A stretch of 64,000 bases of DNA from Blasia pusilla (GCA_050084515.1 CM114272.1:31000001-31064000), one strand, 5' to 3'; shown: positions 11,727-23,100, counted from the stretch's first letter. Notes: a model not told the origin generated them from the sequence alone. Translations and numbers: made by a program.

Positions 11727-12701
11727 GTGTTAGATCTCTTTGGAGGGATAAGCACGGAGTTAGCTGCTGTTTTGCAGGCAGAAGTGCAAGTACAGCAGTA
11801 CGTGTATGTGGAGCGTAATGATGTTGCGAGGCGCGTCTCACTACGATATGTGGCGTAGTTATGCCTACGTTTTCTCGACTTATTGTCTACTTCCTCAGTA
11901 CAGGGGTACCAGAGTTCCCTACAGAGGGATATTTCGTTGTTGGGGGCGCAGGGTTTAGAGCGGGTAGGGACCATTGATTTGGTCATTGCCGGTTGGCCAT
12001 GTCAGGGCCAATCGAGTGCTAGACGAGGCAACGGGTTGACTGACACTTGGTCTAGGTTGTTTTGGGAGATGTTGAGGGTCTTACGGCAGTTGCAGGAGCA
12101 CCAGTCTCGTTCTCCAACCTACATTATGGAGAATGTGCCGATCTTAGGAGACTCCAGGTCATGGGTGGTGACAAGTGCTCATCAAGTGCGTGCCTGGATC
12201 TGCCCAACAGTGTTCTTGGATGCGGCGAGTGTAGGTTCTAGAGCCCATCGCCCGCGTCTATGGTGGACCAACTTGGTGCCCCATGCGGTGTTATGGAGGG
12301 CGTATGCGAGAGTGGAGCGCCCCTCCCATTTGTTAGTGGATTCCATTCTAGATCTAGGTCGTCGATCACAAGCAGTGAGGCACGATGATCGACCACCGTT
12401 GACTGTGGTCAACAGGGTAGGCAGGCCGCGGACAACCTTGCCCACGTTTGTGAGTTTTTCTGCTTCCTATGCATACAAGGAGGCCGGTCCTGGCTTGGTT
12501 TGGGATGACCAGGTTCAGCGGTTGGTGAAGCCCAATGCCAACGAGAAAGAGCGAGCGATGGGGTTTCCCACAGGAGTGACGGCAGTACCGTCAGTGTCAG
12601 AGGCATCACGACGCCATGTCTTGGGTCAGGCGATGGACTTGAACTGCTTGACATGGATCCTGAGCTTGGGAGTGGCTGAGCAACGTCGTACGAGATCGTG
12701 A
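11727..12701 (+). pseudogene. Cytosine-5 DNA methyltransferase embedded in gypsy pol (DNMT3/DRM-like)
   Basis: All core motifs of a C5-methyltransferase appear in canonical order and one frame. Motif I is VLDLFGGIS at 11727, followed by an acidic motif II (YVYVERND). Motif IV is GWPCQGQSS, with the catalytic Cys codon at 12000-12002. Motif VI is MENVP at 12126-12140 and motif VIII is SRAHRPRLWW at about 12238-12267. Motifs IX-X are ERAMGFPTG and RHVLGQAMD near 12547-12640. The start (LF-GI-TGL layout) and the MGFP...LGQAMD end resemble DNMT3/DRM rather than DNMT1/CMT. One stop (TAG near 11857) splits motif II from motif IV; from 11883 to 12701 it is open. It lies between protease and RT in the same frame as the protease, so it was part of the polyprotein. 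The expected activity is transfer of a methyl group to cytosine in DNA. Confidence 0.9.
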
Positions 12702-14021
12702 CATATCACAGCGGCTGCATTGGTGAGCCCCATGCCTACCGAGACGGTGGAAGCAGTGGTTGGGGGCGAGACCCGAGGAGATCTACGCACCAGGAGAGAT
12801 CGGGAGAGACACCCTTGGACTTCTTGGGATGTTTTGCAGGTACACCAGGAGATGTAGCCACAGCATCGAGCATGGTTTCGGGCACTGCACGTGGAGGAGA
12901 TCAGAGTTTGCAGTTGGCTGTAGGAGAGCGGCCGAGTGTTGTTGTTCGAGACGGGGTTGCACCATAGCAACCACCGATACCCACGCCAGAGAGTCCTACC
13001 GTAGTCATGATGGAGACTTGGGAGCCAGATATGGGCCCTAAGTTGACAGGAGGAGAGCGGCGCCGAATACATCAGTTCCTCAAGAGTTATAGGAGCTGCT
13101 TTGCGTTTAGCATGGAGGATTTGGGTATGCTGAAGGGACCGGGGATCCGCATTGAGTTGTCGAGTGATACACCGATCTTCTGACGATCTTACAGGTACAG
13201 TGATATGGAGAGGGCTCTGATTCAGAGTAGGATCTAGGACTTGGTCGGAGCAAGACTAGTGGAGATGTCGCATGGGGAGTATGCATCTGCCACTGTCATG
13301 CCCGCCAAGAAGGATGTGCATGGCAATTGGACGGATAGGCGGATGAGTGAGGATTACCAACCTATCAATCGGCAGACGAAGTCCGATAGGTATGCCATGC
13401 CCACCCCTGAGGAGATCTTTGATGTGATTGGTCATGCAAAGGTCTTGATTCATTGATTTATGAGCCGATACCATTAGCGCCTGCTCGAGTTGGAGCACAA
13501 AGCGAAAGACGGTATTTTGGGGCATCGATCCTCACGGGAAGGACTGTTTGTACCACTAGCGGTTCTAACCATTTGGGTTAAAGAACGCCCCGGCTGAGTT
13601 TCAGAGGGTCAGGGATAGGATCTTGGCTGGTCTGGATTTTGCTAGGTGTTATATTGATGACATCGTAGTCTTTAGCGCCACGGTTGAGGAGCATGAGCGA
13701 CATCTAGAGGAGGTGTTTCGACGATTATAATTACATGGGCTGAAGCTACATCCATGCAAGTGCAAGTTCTTCTACGATCAGATTGAGTACTTGGGTCATA
13801 CAATTTACCCAAAGGGCCTTGGTGTTCAGCAAACAAAGGTAGAGGCTATCTCACGCATTCCACGCCCTACAGATGTGAGCCGTGTTTGTGCATTCATGGG
13901 ATTGGCGAACTTCAATCGGTGATACATCAAGGGATTCAGTTCGATTGCGAAGCGCCTGACCTTGTTGACCAAGGTGGATCACGAGTGACACTGGGGGGAT
14001 GAGCAAGAGCGAGCATTTTAG
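12702..14021 (+). pseudogene. Reverse transcriptase (copy B), degraded
   Basis: The frame after the methyltransferase is riddled with stops. Recognisable pieces are KSYRSCFAFSMEDLGML with a following GPGIRIEL (pre-RT, 13080-13160), and the block 13241-13456. That block has VMPAKKDVHGNWTDR and DYQPINRQTKSDRYAMPTPEE, matching the usual VKKKDGSWRMCVDYRALN-type region. The catalytic YIDD is at 13650-13661 (CYIDDIVVFS). Frame changes between these pieces show that the enzyme is dead. Its normal role is copying element RNA into DNA. Confidence 0.85.
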
Positions 14022-14639
14022 TTGCTCAAGGACAGGTTGATGTCCGCGCCCATTTTGAGGAGACCGATTAGGGGGCGTCCTTTCCAGTTGTACACAGATT
14101 GGAGCATGTTGGGGCTTGGAGCGGTGCTCACCCAACATGATGACGAGGGTAGAGAGTTTGTGGTGGCTTACGCTAGCCGCTCGAACAACACTGCAGAGGC
14201 GAAGTACAGCGCGTATGAGGGTGAGTGCTTGGCTATGGTGTGGGCTGTCGCGCATTTCAGGTGTTACTTATTCGACAACCCCTTTACCATCATCACTGAT
14301 CATCAACCACTGAAGTGGTTGATGGAGTCCGACAAGCTTATAGGGAAGCTTGCGAGATGGGCTCTGTTGTTGCAGGAGTATGATTTTCAGGTGGTACATA
14401 GACTTGGGACGCTCAACCATGATGCAGATGGGTTGAGTCGTAACCCATGCCCGAGTCAGCGAGATGAGACTGGAGCTCGATGGCATGGAGAGAGTGATGA
14501 GGAGTCGGTGCCAGGATGGCCCGCGTCAGCCTATTTAGGCATGTTGGCTATGGCGAACCAGAGTGTGGAGACTTCGATGGCGAGGTCTAGTGGAGAGTCC
14601 TTGGATCCCGAGGCCAGTGAGGAGACGACAACTGGCTGA
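14022..14639 (+). pseudogene. RNase H domain (copy B)
   Basis: Open for 205 codons. It shows the gypsy RNase H layout: a first Asp in LYTDWSMLGLGAVL, VAYASRSNN, the acidic EAKYSAYEGECLAMVWA block, ITDHQPLKWLM, and the end region VHRLGTLNHDADGLSR. The active-site acids are visible. This is the best preserved part of pol. The enzyme would remove the RNA strand after reverse transcription. Confidence 0.88.
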
Positions 14640-14819
14640 GATACTTATGATGATGGAGCAGTCTTGGAGTACCTTTGTATTGGTAGCGTTGCGAGCACCG
14701 TGGATGCTAGAGAACGGGATCGGATCCTACAGTGGGCCAGACGGTTCCGTTGGGAGGGGACATATGTTTTGAGGGTTTGGGAGGATGGCAGAGTACGCAT
14801 AGTGCCGCATCCTTTGTAG

Positions 14820-15843
14820 AGAGCAGGACTAATGCAGCGTGTCCATGAGGAGTTGGGTCACTTTGGGATGAAGCAGACGTACAACTTGCTCCAGATTCAG
14901 TATTGGTGGCGAGGCATGTAGACTGACGTTCAACAGTTTGTTGCCAGGTGCATGGTGTGTGATCGGGTCCGAGCATCGTTCAATGCTCCGACTCCACAGT
15001 TGCATCCATTACCGATCATGGGCTTAGGGTATAGATGGAGTTTGGATTTTGCAGGACCTTTGCCTTTGATAGAGCGTCACAATCATTATGTGTTGGTGAT
15101 GGTCGAGCACTTCTCGAAGTGGATCGAGTTAGTTTCATTGCCTGACAAAGTGAGTGAGGGAGTAGCTTATGCCTTCCTTGAAAACGTGCTGAGTCATTAT
15201 GGCAGGTGAGGTGTTGACAGACCAGGGTACCGAGTTTTGCGGTGAGATCCAGGCCTTGTGTGATCAAGCGCTGATCGACCACTGCACGACTTCACGAGAT
15301 CATCCCGAGGCGGATGGATTAGCGGAGAGAGTTGTGCAGACAATGAAGAGAGGTTTACGCAAGTATGGCTTGCAGAGAGGTCACCTAGGAGATTAGGACC
15401 TCCAATTGCCATGGTTGGCGATGGGATACAGATTCAGCAGGCAGGCATACTTAGCGTCTTTTTCACCATACTTGCTACTTTATGGCCGAGAGCCAAATTT
15501 ACCTACGGCCATTCATCGAGATGCTGGTGAGGTGTTGGACCTTGATGACCTTGATGTATGGGTGCGAGCATGTTCTCAAAGGGCTGAGTTGTTTCGGAGA
15601 GTGATGCCCATGGCGTTCGAGAACTTGGCGATTGCGCAACATCGAGATACGTTGAGGTATGCGACTAGTCCGGGTGGTGGTTATCGACCAACTATCCGGA
15701 GGTTTCATCAGGGAGATTATGTCTACTTGCAGCAGACGGCACCGACGACGTTGGATGTGACTGCAAGATGCACTATCCTGAGAGTGCGTGACGTTTTGCC
15801 ATCCGATGTTTTCTTGCTGGAGGGATGCAATGGTATGGTATAG
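14820..15843 (+). pseudogene. Integrase with zinc finger, D,D,E core and GPY/F-like tail (copy B)
   Basis: The H-H-C-C zinc finger runs from HEELGHFG at 14844 to CMVC at about 14951-14962, with a stop inside. The core has WSLDFAGPL (first Asp, about 15040), LTDQGTEFCGE (second Asp, about 15214) and DHPEADGLAERVVQTMKRG (Glu region, about 15300). The tail at 15700-15830 (HQGDYVYLQQ, then TILRVRDVLPSDVFLLEG) looks like a GPY/F module. The frame shifts at about 15200, and stops occur at 15394-15396 and 15841-15843. Its role would be insertion of the cDNA into the genome. Confidence 0.88.
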
Positions 15844-15936
15844 AAGGACAATGTACGTAATTGTGCGCCATGTCACCTTCATAACATTGATGATATAGTA
15901 GATCCGAGCTTAGCAGTAGTTCTTGCAGGCTTGCGT

Positions 15937-16077
15937 TGTATGTTGTGTGGTTCTACCCGTGGTGCGGCCATGATGCTAGTCTTTGATGGATGTTCGAGAG
16001 GCTGGCATATGGCATGTCTGACGCCACCTCTCACTAGGGTTCCTCGGGGATGATGGATGTGTCCCAGATGTACATAG
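15937..16077 (+). pseudogene. PHD finger at the C terminus of the integrase polyprotein (copy B)
   Basis: In the same frame as the integrase tail, starting at a Cys codon at 15937: CMLCGS, about 13 residues, FDGC, then GWHMACLTPPL and W-M-C-P-R-C, ending at a TAG at 16075-16077. This is the C4-H-C3 pattern of a PHD zinc finger. One ligand is changed (Cys to Phe in the second pair) and one Trp-flanking codon is a stop. PHD fingers read histone H3 tails, often methylated Lys4 or unmodified H3. Here it sits where chromoviruses carry a chromodomain, so a targeting role is plausible but inferred. Confidence 0.8.
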
Positions 16078-16264
16078 AGGAGATACTAGGTAGGTTTTGA
16101 TTCCAACTTTTTCTGTGACATTGATGACAAGAAGGTGACTAACGATGGGGCCACATGAGCCCCCGGCCTTTATGCTCTTAGCGTCCTACAGATGTATATC
16201 GTGGTAGGTAGGGATAGATGGCTATCTGGAGTTAGAGGGACCTAACCACCAGCTAGGGGGGCGA

Positions 16265-16402
16265 TTGGAGATATTTTGGTACTTCTTGCCTCTGTGTATG
16301 GATACCATGAGTTCGCATGGGATCGTGTGTGTTTGTGTGTGTGTTCGATGACAATGATGTATTTTGTGTAGCGATGTGTATGCGCATGACAACTGTTACG
16401 AC
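16265..16402 (+). repeat. ~125-bp unit X, present on both sides of the 3' LTR
   Basis: Begins TGGAGATATTTTGGTAC immediately after a polypurine-like GGGGGGCGA stretch (16255-16264) and ends near ATGCGCATGAC. The same unit recurs at 16906-17031, right after the 3' LTR. A 22-base part of it (16364-16385) is found inverted at 9476-9497, just outside the 5' LTR. The polypurine tract suggests that the functional LTR may start here and not at 16403. Confidence 0.75.
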
Positions 16403-16906
16403 TGTTAGAATAGATCGGTGGGATCTAGAAGAGCGTCTTCACGAGTAGTGGAGGACAGGCCCAGGAGGTCGAGAATGACCTGCTGAGGCCCCGGGAAACC
16501 TGAGAGAGCAGGTTTCCCCTTCGTTTCGGCTCATTTGGAGCCATATAGAGAAACCTACTATTTCGGATAAGTTTCCATGTTGGGGATAGTTGAATTTCTA
16601 TTTTTGGTAAGTGACCCTTGACCTCCTACATCAGGTCAAGAGCCAAGGAGGTGACTTGGGAGCATAGGTTACCATGGAGAGAACTTGGGAGAGGGGAGAG
16701 GTATACCTCAAGGAGAGAGAGCTTGAGAGCTCATTCTTTCTTTGTTGAACCTCTTGGCATGAGGCGGTGGAGCTATGGTCCCTTGTCTTGTGAGTGTAAC
16801 CCAAGCCTTTCATTAGGAAAGTGGGTTTGGTTTGACATGAGAGAGAGTGCACACCTTTGAGAGTTATGGTGTGAGATGTTGTAGAGAGAGATTGGATCTT
16901 ACTTTA
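16403..16906 (+). repeat. 3' LTR of gypsy copy B
   Basis: Starts TGTTAGAATAGATCGG and ends GGATCTTACTTTAT. It lacks the final CA of the 5' LTR and runs directly into a second copy of unit X. It matches 9535-10038 almost base for base, with about 25 substitutions and no large indel. The level of divergence implies that the insertion is not recent. Confidence 0.85.
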
Positions 16907-17031
16907 TTGGAGATATTTTGGTACTTCTCGCCTATGTGTATGGATGCCATGAGTTAGCATGGGATCGTGTGTGTTTGTGTGTGTGTTCGATGACAACAAT
17001 GCATGTTGTGTAGCGATAGGTATGCGCATGA
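16907..17031 (+). repeat. Second copy of unit X
   Basis: Close match to 16265-16390 (shared GGAGATATTTTGGTACTTCT start, GGGATCGTGTGTGTTTGTGT middle and ATGCGCATGA end). It may be the start of a second, truncated tandem LTR. Confidence 0.75.
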
Positions 17032-20000
17032 TACACCACACAACACCGATCTTCCCAACACACGGGTCGATCCATCCATAAACCAAACAACACACATTAA
17101 GACCCCGTAGCAAAAAGAAGAGTAGTAAAAACAGCACACCCGGCCTAAAACTCCACTCCTCAATCTACATCGACATATTGAGCCTCGTCCACTATGCACT
17201 ATCAAGGAATTCGGACCCTAGCACCTTGGTCCTATCTCACACACGAACAAGAGAGGTGCTCCAACGGCCCAACATGAGAAAGATGGTTTGGGACAACCAC
17301 CTCTCTTCCATATATAGGTGTAGGAAGAGCCCCTAAAAATAGCAACCCTCTTGATAACTTGCACACACAAGTTACGAGGGGCGGGTGACCTGCTCAACAA
17401 GTCATCCGACTCTGAAAGATTCCAACAGGAAAGTCGTCATAAACAACGTTCCTGACACAGCAGACCTATCCTCAACCTCATCCGACACCTCGGGACGAAG
17501 TTACTCTCAAGACAGTCCGATGGCTCTCTATGCCATCGCCACGATAAATCTTTACCTATCGGCTACTAAGATGTGACAACAGGTTACTTTAAGGTTCTCC
17601 ATTAAATAACCCAAATCTAACCCTAATTGGACTTAGAATTGGATCTATATCGAGCATGGGATCAAGCCCTTAGTGAGTGGCACTGGAAAGAATTTCTAAG
17701 TATTGAACATGTAGATGGATTGAATTTGAAAGATTTCGTAATATGTAGTTTTAAACGCATGAGAATTTCGAAGCGTTTTAGGGGATCTTGGAGTAATCTC
17801 CAGCAGTGGATGGAACCCTAGCGGAGACCGACACCGTAGAAACGCATTACCGCGACGGATGAAACCATAACAAAACCGACACCGTTGAAATGAATCCCGT
17901 GCTTCGTGGGAAAAAGAGTACCGACGACCTGAAGGGGTCGCGACGGAGAACTCACAGATGCCGGAAGTTGCGTGGAACAACTCCCCGTCAATGGGTGAGA
18001 AGCCGCTCGTAGCAAGACCTTAACGGGCAGGCCTACCGTCGGCAGTGAGAAACTCAACGGCCGACTACCCCCCACGAGTAGCCTAAGCTGATAGAGGGAG
18101 AATTCGAACGGCGAGTTTGCACCGTTGTAGGAGAGCGAGACAAGATCCGTCGTTGGGGGCGGAACTAGAGGGACTCTAGTAAACTCCAGGTTAAACATGC
18201 AGTGGCGGGCAGCGCCAAGATGGGCAGGCGGCCCGCGGCCCTCAAGTGAGACCCGTTTATAACAATAACGGCACCCAACATCCAATGGCGCGTGCCAAGA
18301 CCTGCTCCTGCCCTATGCTCTCCTTGCCGCCTGCCCTCGTCTCGCATCATCTTTCAAACCCCTGTCCTGGGGCTCCTGTGCCTCTCCCACTCGCGCCAGT
18401 TTTCGACCTGTGAGAAACGCAGCCTTCGAATATCAGCCGTAGATCTTCGAGCGTAAGGTTTCCGAATTTACTCGCGTCGCTTTGTCATTCCCCGGCACCC
18501 GTGTTTTTCCTTATCGACCGACCTCAGGATGTGGATTGGGTCGGATTTGTTCTTTCCCCCTTGAAATGAAGTGAAATAACCGCTGGTGACTGGTTCATCC
18601 TTTTTCACGCGGGGCGTTTACCTGTACCACGCGCCCATGGACGCCGCGTGGCTCCCCCCCCGCTGTTGTCCTAATATGGCGCGGTGCCCGACCTCCGCTC
18701 CTCTCTCCCACTTCGCGTTTCCTATACAGAAGCGCGCTGGAGCTGTAGCTCCAGTGTGTCTTCTGTCCTACCACGGAATAGCACGAATCAACGGGGAATT
18801 GTGGAGGTCTATGCACTTGAGAAAATACGGAATTCGGAGCCTATCTGGGGGTTCGGAAACGGCAGATACTTGCGAGAACTTATTCATTAGGCATAGAGGT
18901 ATTCCGATCGTTGCAGTAGCACGTCCTCTAAGCGCGGGCAGTAGCGCTCTGCTTACATGCAAAGCTTCTTGCCGTGGTCTGGAATGACGTTCTCAAACTT
19001 CTATTCGGATGGCTCCTGACTATCCTGGATGCCGTAAATTTGTTTTCAGTCTGAAACTCATATTATGCAGTTGAGGACTGGGCTTGTGAATTGGAGTGGA
19101 TCAATGGTCCGTTAAGCAATGTTAACGTCATATGTGTTTTCTGCTCAAAATAAGTGCGCTGAGACATTAGACTCTGGGTTATTGAATTCTCTATTTCGAA
19201 AGGTAAGCTATTTATGTTGAATTGTGAGACATGAATAACTGCAAAGATGTATGCTTCAAAGGTGTCGTCCCTGTCACTTTGCAGTTATCTTAGACTGTCC
19301 ATAATCCATTTCAGTAGCATATTAAGTATGTGGTCCAGATCCAGAGACTTGCAATGAGAACAACGTACTTCTGGCAGACTACGGAAGTACCTGTATGATT
19401 GCACATGATCATATAAATATATTATGAACATTCTTATATGACGTCAACAACTTGAAGTAAATTCAATCTCCAATATGAGTAGGGAGTTCTGCAGTCATCT
19501 GTTATGATCTTCCCCGGCTACACACAGTATACGTACATATACACATTTTGATGTGGATACAACTGAGGCACCGAGTTTTTGAAGTCTAACTTAAAAACGA
19601 TTATTCATTCTAATCCGAATGTTATTTAAATTACCACATGTAAATTTTGTGAATTTGTGACCACTTAGACAAGTTTTTGCATGCACATTAAATTTTTCTT
19701 GCATTCAAAAGTTATCAATCTAGTACAGTCTTAAAGCGCATCTGCGTTACGTTTAGGAATAGGTTAACGCATTGCAATCAATCGATTAGTCGATGTAACA
19801 AATGGCATCAGTATTATTATGCAAATGTACTTAGTCTAGCGATTGCATACCTACAAATGTAGATCTCTACTTCGAGTTCCAAGTAGAATTTTAATTCTAC
19901 TCATTAGAACTCTGCCCAGTTTTCGGTTGTTGTTTAAATTTTCGTCTTCTCAACACCTAATACATCAACTCTATTTTTGTCGGGTTCGCGCAGTCACTTT

Positions 20001-20184
20001 GACCATGCGGCTCTACGTCTCAAATACAATTTGACGGGATGGATGTACCGGGCCGAATTTCAGAATTTTGACTCAACCATACGTGCAACGCTGCGCTGGG
20101 AATCGAGTTTCGTATGACACATAACTTTAGACACTTCCTTTGCTTGTGGGGAATCTTGCAATTGGAGCGGATCTAAGTTTCCAG
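17032..20184 (+). other. No recognised protein; probable promoter and 5' leader of the E2F-like gene in its downstream part
   Basis: 17032-18400 contains open frames on both strands (for example 18285-17818 minus) with no family I recognise. A short repeated motif CCGACACCGT occurs at about 17828 and 17877. 18400-18990 is richer in G and C than its surroundings and could be a promoter and first untranslated exon. 18990-20184 is AT-rich, like an intron. The next coding exon begins just after a TTTCCAG acceptor-like sequence at 20178-20184, which fits an upstream non-coding exon. Confidence 0.35.
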
Positions 20185-23100
20185 ATGGACCTGCTCATTA
20201 GCAATCTACCAGATGTGGAGTCTGACCTAAGGCTGGATGCTGGCAAGGAGAATATGATAGGACGGGCAATCTTCAAGGGATCAGAGCTTCTGTGCCCCGT
20301 TTCTACGAGTAGTGCACTTGCAATCGCCGAGCAGCCCGAATTGAGGTGAGGTTCCGTTTGTTGACTTCTACTTACGCTGTAGATGGGTTGTCGTCTACTT
20401 ACGCTGTATCAGGTTGTCTATCAGGTTGCAGGTTTGGCTGCAAGTGTGGCACCTGTGGGTATAGAACACTGATCCATGAGTATCGATGTTAACTTGTAGG
20501 GCATACAAGCTTGGCAAGCAGAAGTGCTCTTACAATCAGGTCGAACTTGTCATTAAAGACGTAGGACCTGGGAAGGTTGCTGAGCTGAAGGTGTCTGAGG
20601 CTATAGAGACTTGTGTCGGACCTGAAGTAGATGAGCAGCTCCGAGAAAGTTGTTTGAAATTCAACGTGCGATTTGTAAACAACAATCGAATGCATTTATA
20701 TATCTACGTAGTGTACGCTACACCTTATGGAACCAGCAGGACAGATAAGCACTCTGTGTTGTATCACTGGATTCCCGTAACTCGAGCAAAGTGTCGGAAA
20801 GGGTGCAAAGGACCTGTTATCCGAGGCCTTCAAAGATTCGGAAGAATGCCAAGGAGAAGCGCTGCCAGTCTGGAAGGTGAAGATTCATGGAAAGAACCTC
20901 GTCACTTGTACATAGCCATAGATGAAGCAAGCACGCACGTGTGTCCTCGCCATGAAACTTCCAAGTTCAGGCTTCTAGTCGCAGCTTACGACGATAAGAA
21001 TCAACTTTTGGGGACAACCGTTTCCAGTAGCATACGCGTTTTGGCCAACAATGACGCACCGTTGGGTGCAGCTTCGTTCAAACTCCATTGCCACATTAAA
21101 GGTACTTCTTGGGCTGATGAGCAAGCTAGCATAAAGCACCTGAAAGGCATAATTTGGATGTAATATGTGAAACTTTTGAGTACAGATCTGCATTACATGT
21201 GTCTTGAATCATCGATAAAAGTCCCACCTAATTTGTTCTCATACTCCATTGGCGCTAAAGGGATACAGTGTTTCTTAAGGGCGGGCTTATTGGCCTGTTT
21301 GCGAAGCTGCAGGCGGCTGGACTGCTGGTGCAACGGAAGCTCCCATACGCGCCCCAAATAACAGATTAGTACTTCACGAAAAGACTGTCCTCAACCGTGC
21401 TCCTCTTCAAGGTACAATCGGCTGAAGTCTAAGTTTAAATTACGAAAGTATCGCACGGTATTCCCGCAATATATTCAAATAACTTCAATGTTTATCATGT
21501 AAGTTTGAGCATGATTAAATTTACTCAAAACCATCCAAGTAACGTTTGGATAGCTACTCCCCTCAGTACTCATTCCATAATGTGCTCCTTATGTGACTCT
21601 AGATATTCTGCACAGCCAGAATTCCAGCCCTCCAAAAAGCTACCAATCAACTACAACGGACGAGACGGCCAAGCAAGGCGATATGGCGTCAGCCCATACT
21701 CCTCTGCTCGAATTAGAACACAAGGTTAACTAGTTTTCTATTTATTATACCGAGCTTACAAATTCTCGTAGAGAAGTCGAAAGTCGCATAGAATTTTTTA
21801 TGTAATGGATGTCTTGGGTATCCGTCCAGATCACAATATGTTGACATATAGATATATAAAAACGTTTGTAAACCTCAGATTTTATAATTCGCTATATAAC
21901 TAAGCACTAGGCAATAGCGTATGTCTGCAAGCGTAAAGATAGGAATTGGCTACCTTTTTACACTTTATCTCAAGGCTAGAAAATTATAGATAATATGTCC
22001 GGGTTGAACTTGAAAGACTCCGTGTTTCGCAAAATTTCAAGATATGTTGGGGATTTCTTGTTTTGAACGTGCGGCCAATATTATTTCGTAGCACCCTTTT
22101 ACGAGAGGACTGCCAGTGGTGTATTCCTTCCCACTCAATTGATATGTCCTGTCCAGTGAGGTTGGAAAGTGAGTTTAAATTTTGTCAGTGACAACTGACG
22201 TAGAACGTATCCCTGAAGACAAATCGTAAATCTCGGAAAATCACTTGCAAAATATCATAATTCTCCTTATATATGTTAGTTGTAATTTGAAACATAGGTC
22301 CAGGAACCAGGAAATGCATGCGATGATCCTCCTCTGTTTACCCTTTTAAAATTCAGCGCTGTCCTGCGCTTGAGCTGTTGTTACATCTAGCTAAATACAC
22401 GTACGCCTTGCACTTAAAGCTCTATATGGAACTCGGACAGACCACAGCGTAGGTTTGATGCCCATACTCTTTTGGCTACAATTTGCAGACGAACGATCAA
22501 GGTTATCCAACTGGATTGCACGTAAAGCTTCTACGTACAACGCTAACCGAAACAACTAGTGCCTCTAAGATCGAAAAGGAGCACTCGTTGACGGACCTCT
22601 GCCAAAGGTATAACCCTTAGAGAATTCCCTTTTGCTTGATCAATGGATACCTGATTCGGCTGTATCTGGGACTTACTCTTCCACATGACTTAGAGTAAGA
22701 GTGAACTTCCATGATATATCTTGTGCTTTATGTACATGCTAGATCATTCAAGTTCTCTACTCATTAACCATATCTGTAGACGGGACTCAAATGATCGGTC
22801 AATCTAAATCTAAATTGGTGATCTTCCTGGAATCATAGGCTGTTCAAGGGATGTGTTGCCAAGCAGGAGCATGGACAAGCAACGATAACATTGAGAGGCT
22901 TAGCGAATTCCCTCGGTAATGCTCTGTGCACAGTCTTTTCGATGAAAGATCTAATTACAAATCTGCGCGTACTTCTCTGCTTTAAAGTAAATTATAGGAA
23001 TCATGATCGATGTTTATTTCAGTTCAGGCTCTCTACGACCTGATCCCAATTCAAAATGCAAGAGCGTAGACTATCTGTGCTCCATTCACATATCATATGA

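Larger units (their letters stand above)
9535..16906 (+). mobile_element. Ty3/gypsy retrotransposon copy B with methyltransferase and PHD finger
   Basis: Bounded by two LTRs (9535-10040 and 16403-16906) that differ at about 25 of ~504 positions by my hand count, roughly 95% identity. Domain order is: shortened gag remnant, protease (DSGA), cytosine-5 methyltransferase, reverse transcriptase (YIDD), RNase H, integrase (zinc finger plus D,D,E core), GPY/F-like tail, and PHD finger. Protease before RT and integrase after RNase H is the Ty3/gypsy order. Several in-frame stops and shifts make it inactive. About 2.5 kb of gag is missing relative to copy A. Confidence 0.92.

Noticed and set aside
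20486-21163. A stand-alone 225-codon protein
   Set aside because: The open frame runs past a GT donor at 21102. Splicing in phase at 20345/20500 and 21101/21620 links it to the E2F gene.
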